Below are positions 1 to 6,425 of a stretch of 9,277 nt of DNA, piece by piece. The DNA comes from an uncultured Lachnospiraceae bacterium (GTDB lineage Bacteria; Bacillota; Clostridia; Lachnospirales; Lachnospiraceae): contig CADBUD010000176.1 in NCBI GenBank assembly GCA_902797785.1, positions 1 to 9,277 on the forward strand, written 5' to 3'. Below the pieces are notes generated by a model, which searched no databases, was not told where the DNA came from, and was given only the letters and a program-made list of their open reading frames with translations. Position 1 is the first letter of the stretch. Every line of letters starts with the position of its first letter. The position numbers and the translations under genes are program-made.

Positions 1-44
1 GTTCTCCCTCAAATTCTATTTTCTGTCAAAATCCTATGTTTCCG

Positions 45-99
45 TTAGAACTGTTTCCGGGAGCCGTCCAGAGTCCAAATGTTTTTAGAACTGTTTCCG
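45..99. repeat. 15-bp direct repeat at the 3' end of the GH13 gene
   Basis: TTAGAACTGTTTCCG occurs at 45-59 and again at 85-99, offset by 40 bp. The second copy is the end of the GH13 coding sequence (codons for RKQF and the stop), so the first is an echo of it just downstream. Weaker similarity continues for about ten more bases (AGCC, AGA, CC). No operon terminator is visible in 1-84. Confidence 0.65.
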
Positions 100-1926
100 C
101 AGCCAATAGAACCCGTATCCCGGGACATCGACTCCTCGGGCCGGGCGCATTCCTCCGTGAATCATATCTTCGTAATCACCATCGTCTTCATTGATCCAGG
201 CGGTCTTATCATGTTCACTGAAGTTGAAAATGCCGATGATCTTTTCTCCTTTGAAATATCGTCCCATACTAAGGACACTGACATCATAGGTCTCTAATGT
301 CCATGCATCAGCTTCTTGCACAAAGGCAGGATGCTCTTTTCTTAATTTTTCCAGCTGTTGCAGGCGGTGGTAGATCTTGCTTTCAACGCTATTTGGATCC
401 TTGATTTTTTCGACGTTTTCCCATTTCATTTTTCCACGGTGCAGATAGCGGGAATCCGCAGCTTTTTCCGGATCCTTTTTGTAGCTGTAGTCATTGACCT
501 GTCCGATTTCATCTCCACTGTAGAGAATCGGGATTCCGGTCTGGAAAAACATATAGGCATGCAGCATGATGACCAAGTCGATGGCTTTGTCCATCGCATC
601 CTTTCGAAATTCAAAGCCGGCTTTTTCGATTCCGCAAAGGGAAGCTGTTGTTCCACAGAATCTGGCATCCTGAGTGATGGGATCATAGTTGTAAAGCTCA
701 CCGCGGGAATTGCTGTTTCCCTGCTGCCCCAGGAAATAGGCATTCAGATAATTCTTGTGCGGAATCTCCAGGATGCCCATTTGGGCTAAGGTGTCATAGT
801 CCAGCCCCCAGCCAATATCGTCATGACAGCGCAGATAGTTCAAAAAGGTATATTGCTTTGGAAGGGAATTGACAATGTCAAGCTGTCGTTTTAACAGGCG
901 GACATCCCGCGTTGCAACCGTATGCCAGGTCGTCGCCATGGTCGTGACATTGTAGAGCATATGACACTCTGGTTTATCCACAGTACCAAAATAAGGAACG
1001 ACCTTGGCAGGTTCCATGACGACTTCTCCCAACAGGAGAGTCCCCGGGCAGACAATTTCACTGATCATGCGCATCATGCGTACCAGAGAGTGGACCTGTG
1101 GAAGATTCCGGCAGGTAGTGCCCAATTCCTTCCAGATATATGGGACAGCATCTAAGCGGATGATATCGATTCCCATATTGGCAAGGAATAAAAAGTTATA
1201 GATCATTTCGTTAAAAACGACCGGGTTGTTATAGTTCAGATCCCACTGGTAAGGGTAAAAGGAGGTCATGACAAATTTTCCGAGAGAATCCAGATAGGTA
1301 AAATTCCCCGGAGCAGTCGCCGGAAAGACCTGTGGGACGGTTTGTTCAAATTGGCTTGGAATATCATAATTATCATAAAAGAAGTAGCGGTCCTGATATT
1401 CCTTTTCTCCATTTAAGGCGCGCTGCGCCCACTCATGATCGATGGAGGTATGATTCATGACGAAGTCGCAGCAGACACTGATTCCACGTTTGCGGCATTC
1501 AGAGGTGAAATGTGCCAGATCCTCCATGGTACCCAGTTTTTTTTGGACGGTCCGGAAATCAGCGACAGCATAGCCGCCGTCTGAACGCTCCGGAACAGTA
1601 TCTAAGAACGGCATGAGATGGATGTAGTTGATATTGCTTTCCTCCAGATAAGAAAGCTTCTCTTCCACGCCGGAGATGGTATCAGCAAAATTATCGATGT
1701 AGAGCATCATTCCCAATAGGTCATTTTGCATATACCAGTCGGGAAGCATTTCTCTGGCTTCATCCATTTCTTTTAAGTCGGGTTCTCTTTTATCATACCA
1801 TAATTTGAGCTGGGCTTCCAGCTCATTATACTTCTCTTCTGAATGATATCGTTCCATATAGAGCCATTTAAGCTCGTCACGATGACGGCTGAGGCGTTCT
1901 GTAAAGTGTGTATCTTCTTTTTTCAT
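85..1926 (-). CDS. GH13 amylosucrase-family glucosyltransferase / sucrose hydrolase
   Basis: A 613-residue protein that resembles Neisseria polysaccharea amylosucrase (about 636 residues) along most of its length. The family cleaves sucrose through a covalent glucosyl-enzyme and either extends alpha-1,4-glucan, releasing fructose, or hydrolyses it. Visible equivalents of the family's key residues are Asp116 (SDGGYAV), His159 (DFVMNHTS), nucleophile Asp259 (IIRLDAV), acid/base Glu301 (LLLGEVV) and His368-Asp369 (RCHDDIGW). An N-terminal helical region (about 1-63) precedes the barrel, and a C-terminal beta domain follows from about 520. The family-specific stretch RGELYNYDPITQDARFCGT (409-427) is present. 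There is no signal peptide, so it is cytoplasmic. It is the last gene of the PTS cluster, 112 bp after ptsI, with a weak ribosome site (AAAGGG about 11 nt upstream). The true substrate is uncertain: sucrose, sucrose-6-phosphate or another alpha-glucoside. GH13 membership is firm and the amylosucrase subgroup is likely. Confidence 0.88.
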   Translation of the reverse strand: MKKEDTHFTERLSRHRDELKWLYMERYHSEEKYNELEAQLKLWYDKREPDLKEMDEAREMLPDWYMQNDLLGMMLYIDNFADTISGVEEKLSYLEESNINYIHLMPFLDTVPERSDGGYAVADFRTVQKKLGTMEDLAHFTSECRKRGISVCCDFVMNHTSIDHEWAQRALNGEKEYQDRYFFYDNYDIPSQFEQTVPQVFPATAPGNFTYLDSLGKFVMTSFYPYQWDLNYNNPVVFNEMIYNFLFLANMGIDIIRLDAVPYIWKELGTTCRNLPQVHSLVRMMRMISEIVCPGTLLLGEVVMEPAKVVPYFGTVDKPECHMLYNVTTMATTWHTVATRDVRLLKRQLDIVNSLPKQYTFLNYLRCHDDIGWGLDYDTLAQMGILEIPHKNYLNAYFLGQQGNSNSRGELYNYDPITQDARFCGTTASLCGIEKAGFEFRKDAMDKAIDLVIMLHAYMFFQTGIPILYSGDEIGQVNDYSYKKDPEKAADSRYLHRGKMKWENVEKIKDPNSVESKIYHRLQQLEKLRKEHPAFVQEADAWTLETYDVSVLSMGRYFKGEKIIGIFNFSEHDKTAWINEDDGDYEDMIHGGMRPARGVDVPGYGFYWLRKQF

Positions 1927-1959
1927 GAGATGGCTGTCCCTTTCTAAAAAATATTTATA

Positions 1960-1995
1960 TTCGTTAACGAAAACCGCTGCCGGTTTTCGCTAACG
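1960..1995. repeat. Intercistronic hairpin between ptsI and the GH13 gene
   Basis: A 15-bp stem (1962-1976 with 1981-1995) has one imperfect pair, which is G-U in minus-strand RNA, and a 4-nt loop. Its left arm overlaps a separate 12-bp perfect palindrome TTCGTTAACGAA (1960-1971). The nearest U-run on the minus strand is about 10 nt beyond the stem, which is poor for a terminator. Confidence 0.68.
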
Positions 1996-2012
1996 GGATA
2001 AACTGATGTGCA

Positions 2013-2055
2013 CGGATTTTGTAAGGAAAATGTCGCTTTCAGCGACCAAAATCCG
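2013..2055 (-). repeat. Two-part hairpin spanning the ptsI stop codon
   Basis: The inner 6-bp stem GTCGCT/AGCGAC (2032-2037 and 2041-2046) encloses a 3-nt loop. An outer 9-bp stem CGGATTTTG/CAAAATCCG (2013-2021 and 2047-2055) encloses it, with a 10-nt bulge on one side. The 5' half in the RNA is the end of ptsI, and its TGA (2041-2039) lies at the loop. A short ATTTTCC follows the inner stem, so weak termination is possible. Confidence 0.6.
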
Positions 2056-3682
2056 GTGTGGTGGTACTCATATCCCGTATCATTTTGCGGAGCTTTAAGA
2101 CCATCGATGGTGAAACAGATAATTCATCGACTCCCATTTCGACAAATTTTTCGGTGAGCTCCGGATCAGCGCCCAACTCTCCGCAGATTCCTGCCCAGAT
2201 TCCGGCTTTATGCGCGCTTTCTACGACCATCTGAATCATCTTAAGAATTGCCGGATGATGCGAATCGAAGAATGCATCCAGGGTATTGTTCTGTCTGTCG
2301 ATTGCCAGGGTATACTGCGTCAAGTCATTGGTTCCAATGCTGAAGAAATCGACTTCTTTGGCAAGGTCATCGCCCATAAGAACAGCGGCAGGCGTTTCAA
2401 TCATGATGCCCTGTTCCGGAATCTTATAATCTATGCCAAGCTCCTTTAGTTCTTTTTCCACTTCTGCAACGACGGCTTTGATTTTTCGAACCTCATTAAC
2501 GGAGATGATCATAGGATACATGATACTGATATTTCCGTAAACTGCGGCACGGAAGAGAGCGCGGAGCTGGGTCTTGAAAATATCTGTCTGTGTCAGACAG
2601 ATGCGGATCGCGCGGTAGCCCATGGCCGGATTCTCCTCTTTTGGAAGGTTGAAATAATCGACCTGTTTATCTGCGCCGATGTCCAGAGTACGGATAATGA
2701 CCTTTTTATTTCCCATTGTCTGCGCTACAGTCTTGTATGCATTGAACTGTTCTTCTTCAGTAGGAAAATCGTCTCGGCCAAGATATAAGAATTCGCTGCG
2801 GAACAGACCGATTCCTTCGGCGTCATTTTCTAAAACATAACCGACATCGGATACACTGCCGATATTTGCGTAAAGATGGATCTTTCGACCTCCCTTTGTA
2901 ATGGTTTCCTGGCCTTTGAGAGACTCCAGCAGCAGACGTTGTTCTTCCTGATCTTTGATTTTATTCATGGCAGTCAGGCAGGTTTCCTGATCTGGTTCAA
3001 AAATAACCTCCCCGTTGACACCGTCCACGATGGCGACCATTCCGGAATGGATTTCCTCTAAGTTCATCGGAACTCCGATCAAAGCAGGAATGTTCATCAT
3101 ACGAGCCAGAATCGCCGTGTGGGAATTGGTAGAGCCATGAACCGTGACAAAGGCAAGGATTTTTTCCTTATCCATCTGGACGGTTTCGCTCGGACTTAAA
3201 TCGTCAGCGACGATAATGGAAGGCTCCATGGAATCGCCGGACATCCCGGCTTTTCCTAAAAGGTTATCTACGATTCGATTCGAAATGTCTTTGATATCAG
3301 CAGAACGGGCGCGCATATATTCGTCATCCATTGCTGCGAACATATCAGAAAAATTATCTCCGGTCTGCGCAACGGCAAATTCGGCATTGATCTGTTCAGA
3401 TTCGATCATATTGTGGATCGCGTCGAGATAATCCTCGTCCTCCATCATCATCTGGTGAACCTCAAAGATCGCAGCGCTCGCTTCACCGACTTCCTTTACT
3501 GCTTTTTCATATAATTGCTGAAGCTGAGATTTTCCATTTTCAATGGCTTCCTCTAACCGTTTCTTTTCTGCTTCTATATCATCGATATGTGTCCGCTTTA
3601 CCTGCTCCCCGCCTTTGTCTAAAAGGAGGACCTTCCCCATTGCGATCCCCTTATATACAGATTTTCCAGAAAAATTCATCAT
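2039..3682 (-). CDS. ptsI: PTS enzyme I (phosphoenolpyruvate-protein phosphotransferase)
   Basis: A 547-residue enzyme I, slightly shorter than the usual 570-575. It takes phosphate from PEP onto a histidine and passes it to HPr in the cytoplasm. Domains in order: N-terminal HPr-binding helical region (about 30-140), the phosphohistidine swivel with active His188 in STNSHTAILAR, and the PEP-binding barrel. The barrel contains EGIGLFRSEF (Arg295), RTLDIGADK (331-339), FFSIGTNDLTQY (446-457) and catalytic Cys500 in GICGELGAD. The motif before His188 is HGSTNSH rather than the common GGRTSH. Two tandem ATG codons open the gene; the first has GGAGG at 3691-3695, 8 nt upstream, and is preferred. 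It lies 153 bp after ptsH and 112 bp before the GH13 gene. Its stop codon falls inside a hairpin. Confidence 0.96.
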   Translation of the reverse strand: MMNFSGKSVYKGIAMGKVLLLDKGGEQVKRTHIDDIEAEKKRLEEAIENGKSQLQQLYEKAVKEVGEASAAIFEVHQMMMEDEDYLDAIHNMIESEQINAEFAVAQTGDNFSDMFAAMDDEYMRARSADIKDISNRIVDNLLGKAGMSGDSMEPSIIVADDLSPSETVQMDKEKILAFVTVHGSTNSHTAILARMMNIPALIGVPMNLEEIHSGMVAIVDGVNGEVIFEPDQETCLTAMNKIKDQEEQRLLLESLKGQETITKGGRKIHLYANIGSVSDVGYVLENDAEGIGLFRSEFLYLGRDDFPTEEEQFNAYKTVAQTMGNKKVIIRTLDIGADKQVDYFNLPKEENPAMGYRAIRICLTQTDIFKTQLRALFRAAVYGNISIMYPMIISVNEVRKIKAVVAEVEKELKELGIDYKIPEQGIMIETPAAVLMGDDLAKEVDFFSIGTNDLTQYTLAIDRQNNTLDAFFDSHHPAILKMIQMVVESAHKAGIWAGICGELGADPELTEKFVEMGVDELSVSPSMVLKLRKMIRDMSTTTPDFGR

Positions 3683-3710
3683 AAGAAATACCTCCGTTCC
3701 TGATTTACCA

Positions 3711-3742
3711 GAAGCGGGCTGTTTGATGAGACAGCCCGCTTC
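3711..3742. repeat. GC-rich hairpin upstream of ptsI
   Basis: A perfect 12-bp stem (GAAGCGGGCTGT and complement) with an 8-nt loop ends 28 nt before the ptsI start. On the minus strand it is followed by TGGTAAATC, not a U-run, so complete termination is unlikely. It could set the HPr to EI ratio by partial termination or by protecting a processed end. Confidence 0.7.
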
Positions 3743-3763
3743 TATGAGTCCATGATTGAGTAT

Positions 3764-3791
3764 ATAGGAAACGAATTTATTTGTTTCCTAT
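3764..3791. repeat. Hairpin downstream of ptsH
   Basis: ATAGGAAAC and its exact complement GTTTCCTAT flank a 10-nt A/T-rich spacer that can add a few more pairs. It is the first of two inverted repeats in the 153-bp ptsH-ptsI gap, with no following U-tract. Confidence 0.6.
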
Positions 3792-3835
3792 TGCTATAAA
3801 TAGAAGTAAAATCGTAACTGAAAAGTAACGCAAAA

Positions 3836-4093
3836 TTAAAAATTCTGCTGGAAGAATGCCTGAATAGCTTCTACGGCCTGATCTTCATCATCACCGGCGA
3901 CCTCGACCGTAACGGTATCGTCTTTCTTTACGCCCAGTCCCATCAATGCCATGAGCTTTGTAGCCTCTGCGCCTTTTTCTCCTTTTTTAATGGTGATCTT
4001 GCTGGCATATTTCTTAGCTTCTTTTACTAGAAGACCTGCCGGTCTTGCGTGGATTCCTACTTCATCGGTAATAACATAATCAAAACTTTTCAT
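3836..4093 (-). CDS. ptsH: Phosphocarrier protein HPr lacking regulatory Ser46
   Basis: An 85-residue HPr that carries phosphate from enzyme I to EIIA. The active His15 is in GIHARPAG, the family signature. A gap-free alignment from memory with Bacillus subtilis HPr places Lys46 where the HprK/P-phosphorylated Ser46 normally is (EATKLMALMGLG against NLKSIMGVMSLG). It should therefore work in transport but not as the classical Ser-P CcpA corepressor. Thr45 is adjacent, but nothing shows that it is modified. The ribosome site is AAGGAG about 10 nt before the ATG. The gene sits between the permease gene and ptsI on the same strand, which suggests a phosphocarrier co-expressed with this transporter. 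A second HPr elsewhere in the genome cannot be excluded. Confidence 0.96.
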   Translation of the reverse strand: MKSFDYVITDEVGIHARPAGLLVKEAKKYASKITIKKGEKGAEATKLMALMGLGVKKDDTVTVEVAGDDEDQAVEAIQAFFQQNF

Positions 4094-4149
4094 AATACTG
4101 CATCTCCTTTTCTTTTTTATATTTATATTTTTATAGCGCGTTTTCTAAT

Positions 4150-4187
4150 GCTCATGAACGAAATGGATTGCTGTTTCGTTCATGGGC
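4150..4187. repeat. Intercistronic hairpin between scrA and ptsH
   Basis: A perfect 11-bp core (CATGAACGAAA and its complement), extendable to 14 bp with one imperfect pair, and a 10-nt loop (4164-4173). No U-tract follows on either strand, so it is not a classical terminator. It fits an RNA processing or 3'-end stabilising element for the scrA message. A possible weak promoter for ptsH (TTCATG, 17 bp, TATAAA on the minus strand) begins in its arm. Confidence 0.7.
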
Positions 4188-4220
4188 AATACCTACTATG
4201 GTTCACGAGACTTTGCAACG

Positions 4221-6158
4221 TTAGATGGTCATTACAACTTCACCGGCCTTGACCTGACCGGTCTTATCTGCTTTGAAATTATCATAATCGTCACTGTTAT
4301 TTAAGAGAACGGCTGTCACGGTCGGATGTCCTGCGGCTTTGATTTTTTGGATATCGAAGGTCATCAGCTTCTGACCGGCTTTGACCTCATCGCCTTCGGA
4401 TACGAGGACATTGAACCCGTCTCCATTCATTTTTACAGTATCGATTCCGACATGGATCAGAAGCTCCATATCCTTTGGACCGGAAAATCCAATCGCGTGT
4501 TTTGTCTCAGCAACGGTTGCAATTGTTGCATCAAATGGTGCGCGGACCTCACCAATCGTCGGCTCAATGCCCATTCCCTGCCCTAAAACACCGGAAGCAA
4601 AAGTTTCATCCGGAAGCTCGGAAAGCGCAACGGCTTTTCCTGTCAAAGGAGCGAGGATTTCATTTTCTGCTGCAGTAACAGCTAAGGTATCATCTTTTTT
4701 GGAATCTTTTCCAGCTGCACCGGCTGCGGCATCGTCTTCGTCGGCTTCTTCTTTCCAAATGATCCAGGTAAGAGCAAATGCCACACCACCAGAAATCAGA
4801 AGCAGAATCGTATAGAGGCAGGCATTGTTAATGGTAAGATATCCAGGAATACCGGTCACGCCGTAAGCGGTAGCACCAATTTTGGAAATCGCACCAAAGA
4901 CTGCACCGCAGGCACCACCGACCATACCACAGGCAAACGGTTTCATATAACGGAAGTTCACACCGAAGATGGCTGGCTCTGTGATACCTAAAGCAGCAGA
5001 CATTGAGGACGGAACCGCAATGGTTCTCGTTTTTGCCTTATGAGTCTTGATACCGACAGCAAGACAGGCACCGAACTGTGCAAAGTTCGCAGCGGATGCG
5101 ATCGGCATCCAGGTGTTCAGTCCGACGGAGGACAGCATACCTGCCTCAATGACATTATACATATGATGAAGTCCCATGACAACCGTACAAGGATACAAGG
5201 CTCCCATGACCAGCGCGCCAAATGGATTGGCTACCAGAGCTTTGGCAAAGGTCAGGATGTAGGTCTCAGCAGTAGAGAAGATTGGCCCGATGATCATAAA
5301 GGTAAAGCAGGCGGTAACAAAAACAGTAGTCAGTGGAGTGACAAAGAGATCAATGACCTCCGGTACATGCTTGTGCAGCCATTTTTCAATCTGGCACATC
5401 AGCCAGACGGAGATAATAACAGGAATGACATGTCCCTGATAGCCGACTCGCGGAATTGAACCCAGGACATAATTTCCTATATGAATGTTTCCGAACAGGT
5501 TCCAGGTAGGAATGACGCCGGTGTCGATTCCAAAGAAAGAATTGATCGCATCCGGAGATCCGGCATTCCATGCATTTAAGAGAGCGGAATGAATCATCAT
5601 AAGACCGATTACGCCGCCGAGGAAAATATTTCCGCCAAAGACACGGGCTGCACTGACAGCTACGATTACCGGAAGGAAAGCAAATGCGGTATTTGCAATC
5701 ATGTCCAGAAAGGCGTACCAGTCGGTGCCTGAAAATGCCGGCATGGCTTTACCGAGGGCTTCGACAATTCCCATCATCAGACCGGAGGCTACGATTGCAG
5801 GAAGAATCGGGACAAATACATCCCCAAGTGCCTTTACCATTCGTTTTACGAGTGGCTGCTGGGCTGCTGCGGCTGCTTTTACTTCTTCCTTTGTTGCCGC
5901 GGACATGCCGCTCACCTTTAAAAACTCGTCATAGACCTTATTTACGGTTCCGGTTCCGATAATGAGCTGGAGCTGTCCGTTGCTGGAAAAGACTCCCTTA
6001 ACCCCCTCTACGTCTTCCAGCTTTTTCATGTCGATTTTTCCATTATCGGCAGTGACCAGACGAAGTCTGGTAGCGCAGTGGGCGGCACTGACCAGATTAT
6101 CCCGGCCTCCCACCAGCTGAAAAATTTCTTTTGCGCATTTTGCGTAATCAAGTGCCAT
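4221..6158 (-). CDS. scrA: PTS sucrose-type permease, EIIBCA
   Basis: A 645-residue membrane permease in the order EIIB-EIIC-EIIA. EIIB (about 1-90) has the phosphorylated Cys28 in AAHCATRLRLV, the form typical of sucrose-family members, followed by FSSNGQLQLIIGTGTVNKVYDEF. EIIC (about 105-475) is strongly hydrophobic and carries GITEPAIFGVN. An acidic, Ala/Lys-rich linker (about 476-495) joins it to a glucose-family EIIA with His569 in LLIHVGIDTVKMNG. The fused EIIA makes the protein self-sufficient once HPr-P is present. It imports a disaccharide, most likely sucrose, and releases it as the 6-phosphate. Sucrose specificity is inferred from the EIIB and EIIC style; trehalose or a beta-glucoside is less likely. 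AGGAG at 6168-6172 lies 9 nt before the ATG. It is the first gene of the cluster, preceded by a strong promoter and two operators. Confidence 0.93.
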   Translation of the reverse strand: MALDYAKCAKEIFQLVGGRDNLVSAAHCATRLRLVTADNGKIDMKKLEDVEGVKGVFSSNGQLQLIIGTGTVNKVYDEFLKVSGMSAATKEEVKAAAAAQQPLVKRMVKALGDVFVPILPAIVASGLMMGIVEALGKAMPAFSGTDWYAFLDMIANTAFAFLPVIVAVSAARVFGGNIFLGGVIGLMMIHSALLNAWNAGSPDAINSFFGIDTGVIPTWNLFGNIHIGNYVLGSIPRVGYQGHVIPVIISVWLMCQIEKWLHKHVPEVIDLFVTPLTTVFVTACFTFMIIGPIFSTAETYILTFAKALVANPFGALVMGALYPCTVVMGLHHMYNVIEAGMLSSVGLNTWMPIASAANFAQFGACLAVGIKTHKAKTRTIAVPSSMSAALGITEPAIFGVNFRYMKPFACGMVGGACGAVFGAISKIGATAYGVTGIPGYLTINNACLYTILLLISGGVAFALTWIIWKEEADEDDAAAGAAGKDSKKDDTLAVTAAENEILAPLTGKAVALSELPDETFASGVLGQGMGIEPTIGEVRAPFDATIATVAETKHAIGFSGPKDMELLIHVGIDTVKMNGDGFNVLVSEGDEVKAGQKLMTFDIQKIKAAGHPTVTAVLLNNSDDYDNFKADKTGQVKAGEVVMTI

Positions 6159-6186
6159 AATTTCCTTCTCCTTTCTGTTGAAAATA

Positions 6187-6200
6187 TGTAATCGTTTTCA
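6187..6200. promoter_or_regulatory. LacI-family/cre operator just downstream of the scrA start site
   Basis: TGTAATCGTTTTCA matches the cre consensus TGWNANCGNTNWCA at every position. It lies about 8-21 bp downstream of the predicted start point, a typical repressor or roadblock position. The same sequence class is bound by CcpA and by sugar-specific LacI-family repressors such as ScrR, and sequence alone cannot separate them. Confidence 0.8.
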
Positions 6201-6214
6201 CATCTTGTAAGGTG

Positions 6215-6243
6215 ATTATAACATGGTGATATGAAAAAATCAA
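6215..6243 (-). promoter_or_regulatory. Promoter of the scrA cluster
   Basis: On the minus strand, -35 TTGATT (6243-6238) and -10 TATAAT (6220-6215) are separated by exactly 17 bp. A TG dinucleotide one base before the -10 makes an extended -10 box. Transcription should start near 6207-6209, giving a leader of about 50 nt. No antiterminator (RAT) hairpin is visible in that leader, so control is probably by repressor binding. Confidence 0.85.
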
Positions 6244-6278
6244 TAGGAAATTATAAAAAATATACAAAAAAATATCTA

Positions 6279-6300
6279 ATTCATCTCTGGTGAGATGAAT
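6279..6300. repeat. Perfect 9-bp inverted repeat upstream of the scrA promoter
   Basis: ATTCATCTC, loop TGGT, then GAGATGAAT. It sits between the upstream operator and the -35 box. On the minus strand it is followed, after a short gap, by a T-rich stretch (6273-6259), so it could be a weak back-up terminator for the GGDEF transcript. It could equally be a binding site for an unidentified regulator. Confidence 0.55.
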
Positions 6301-6307
6301 GACTATA

Positions 6308-6321
6308 TGTTATCGTTTACA
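6308..6321. promoter_or_regulatory. Second LacI-family/cre operator, upstream of the scrA promoter
   Basis: TGTTATCGTTTACA is also a full match to the cre consensus TGWNANCGNTNWCA. Its centre is 121 bp from the centre of the downstream operator, and the promoter lies between them. This arrangement is compatible with cooperative or looped repression by a LacI-family protein. Confidence 0.78.
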
Positions 6322-6380
6322 TATTGAAAAAATGGCAAAACAGCAGGAAATCAGAAGGGGTAAAGAATGACCGTAGATAG

Positions 6381-6425
6381 AAAAAAACGGATGCGGCAAC
6401 CCGTTTGTCAGGGCTGCTGCATCCG
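6381..6425 (-). terminator. Rho-independent terminator of the GGDEF gene, overlapping its 3' end
   Basis: In minus-strand RNA, a 15-bp stem (6425-6411 with 6402-6388, one A-C mismatch and one G-U pair) with an 8-nt loop is followed by seven U (6387-6381). The 5' arm encodes the last residues of the GGDEF protein, and the TGA stop (6410-6408) is in the loop. Confidence 0.9.

Noticed and set aside
358..789. 143-codon plus-strand frame antisense to the GH13 gene
   Set aside because: Lies fully inside a conserved GH13 coding sequence on the other strand and shows no family features.
3711..3742. Rho-independent terminator between ptsH and ptsI
   Set aside because: The stem is strong but no U-run follows on either strand, so it is listed as an intercistronic hairpin.
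4381..4815. 144-codon plus-strand frame antisense to scrA
   Set aside because: Low-complexity Ser/Ala/Pro-rich translation typical of the reverse strand of a real gene; no ribosome site or promoter.
4221..6158. Trehalose or beta-glucoside specificity of the EII
   Set aside because: The EIIB motif and C-terminal style fit the sucrose group better, and no trehalose-6-phosphate hydrolase or 6-phospho-beta-glucosidase is adjacent. Not fully excluded.
6159..6214. RAT-type antiterminator leader for scrA
   Set aside because: The predicted leader is only about 50 nt, with no overlapping hairpin and terminator. Operator sites point to a repressor mechanism.
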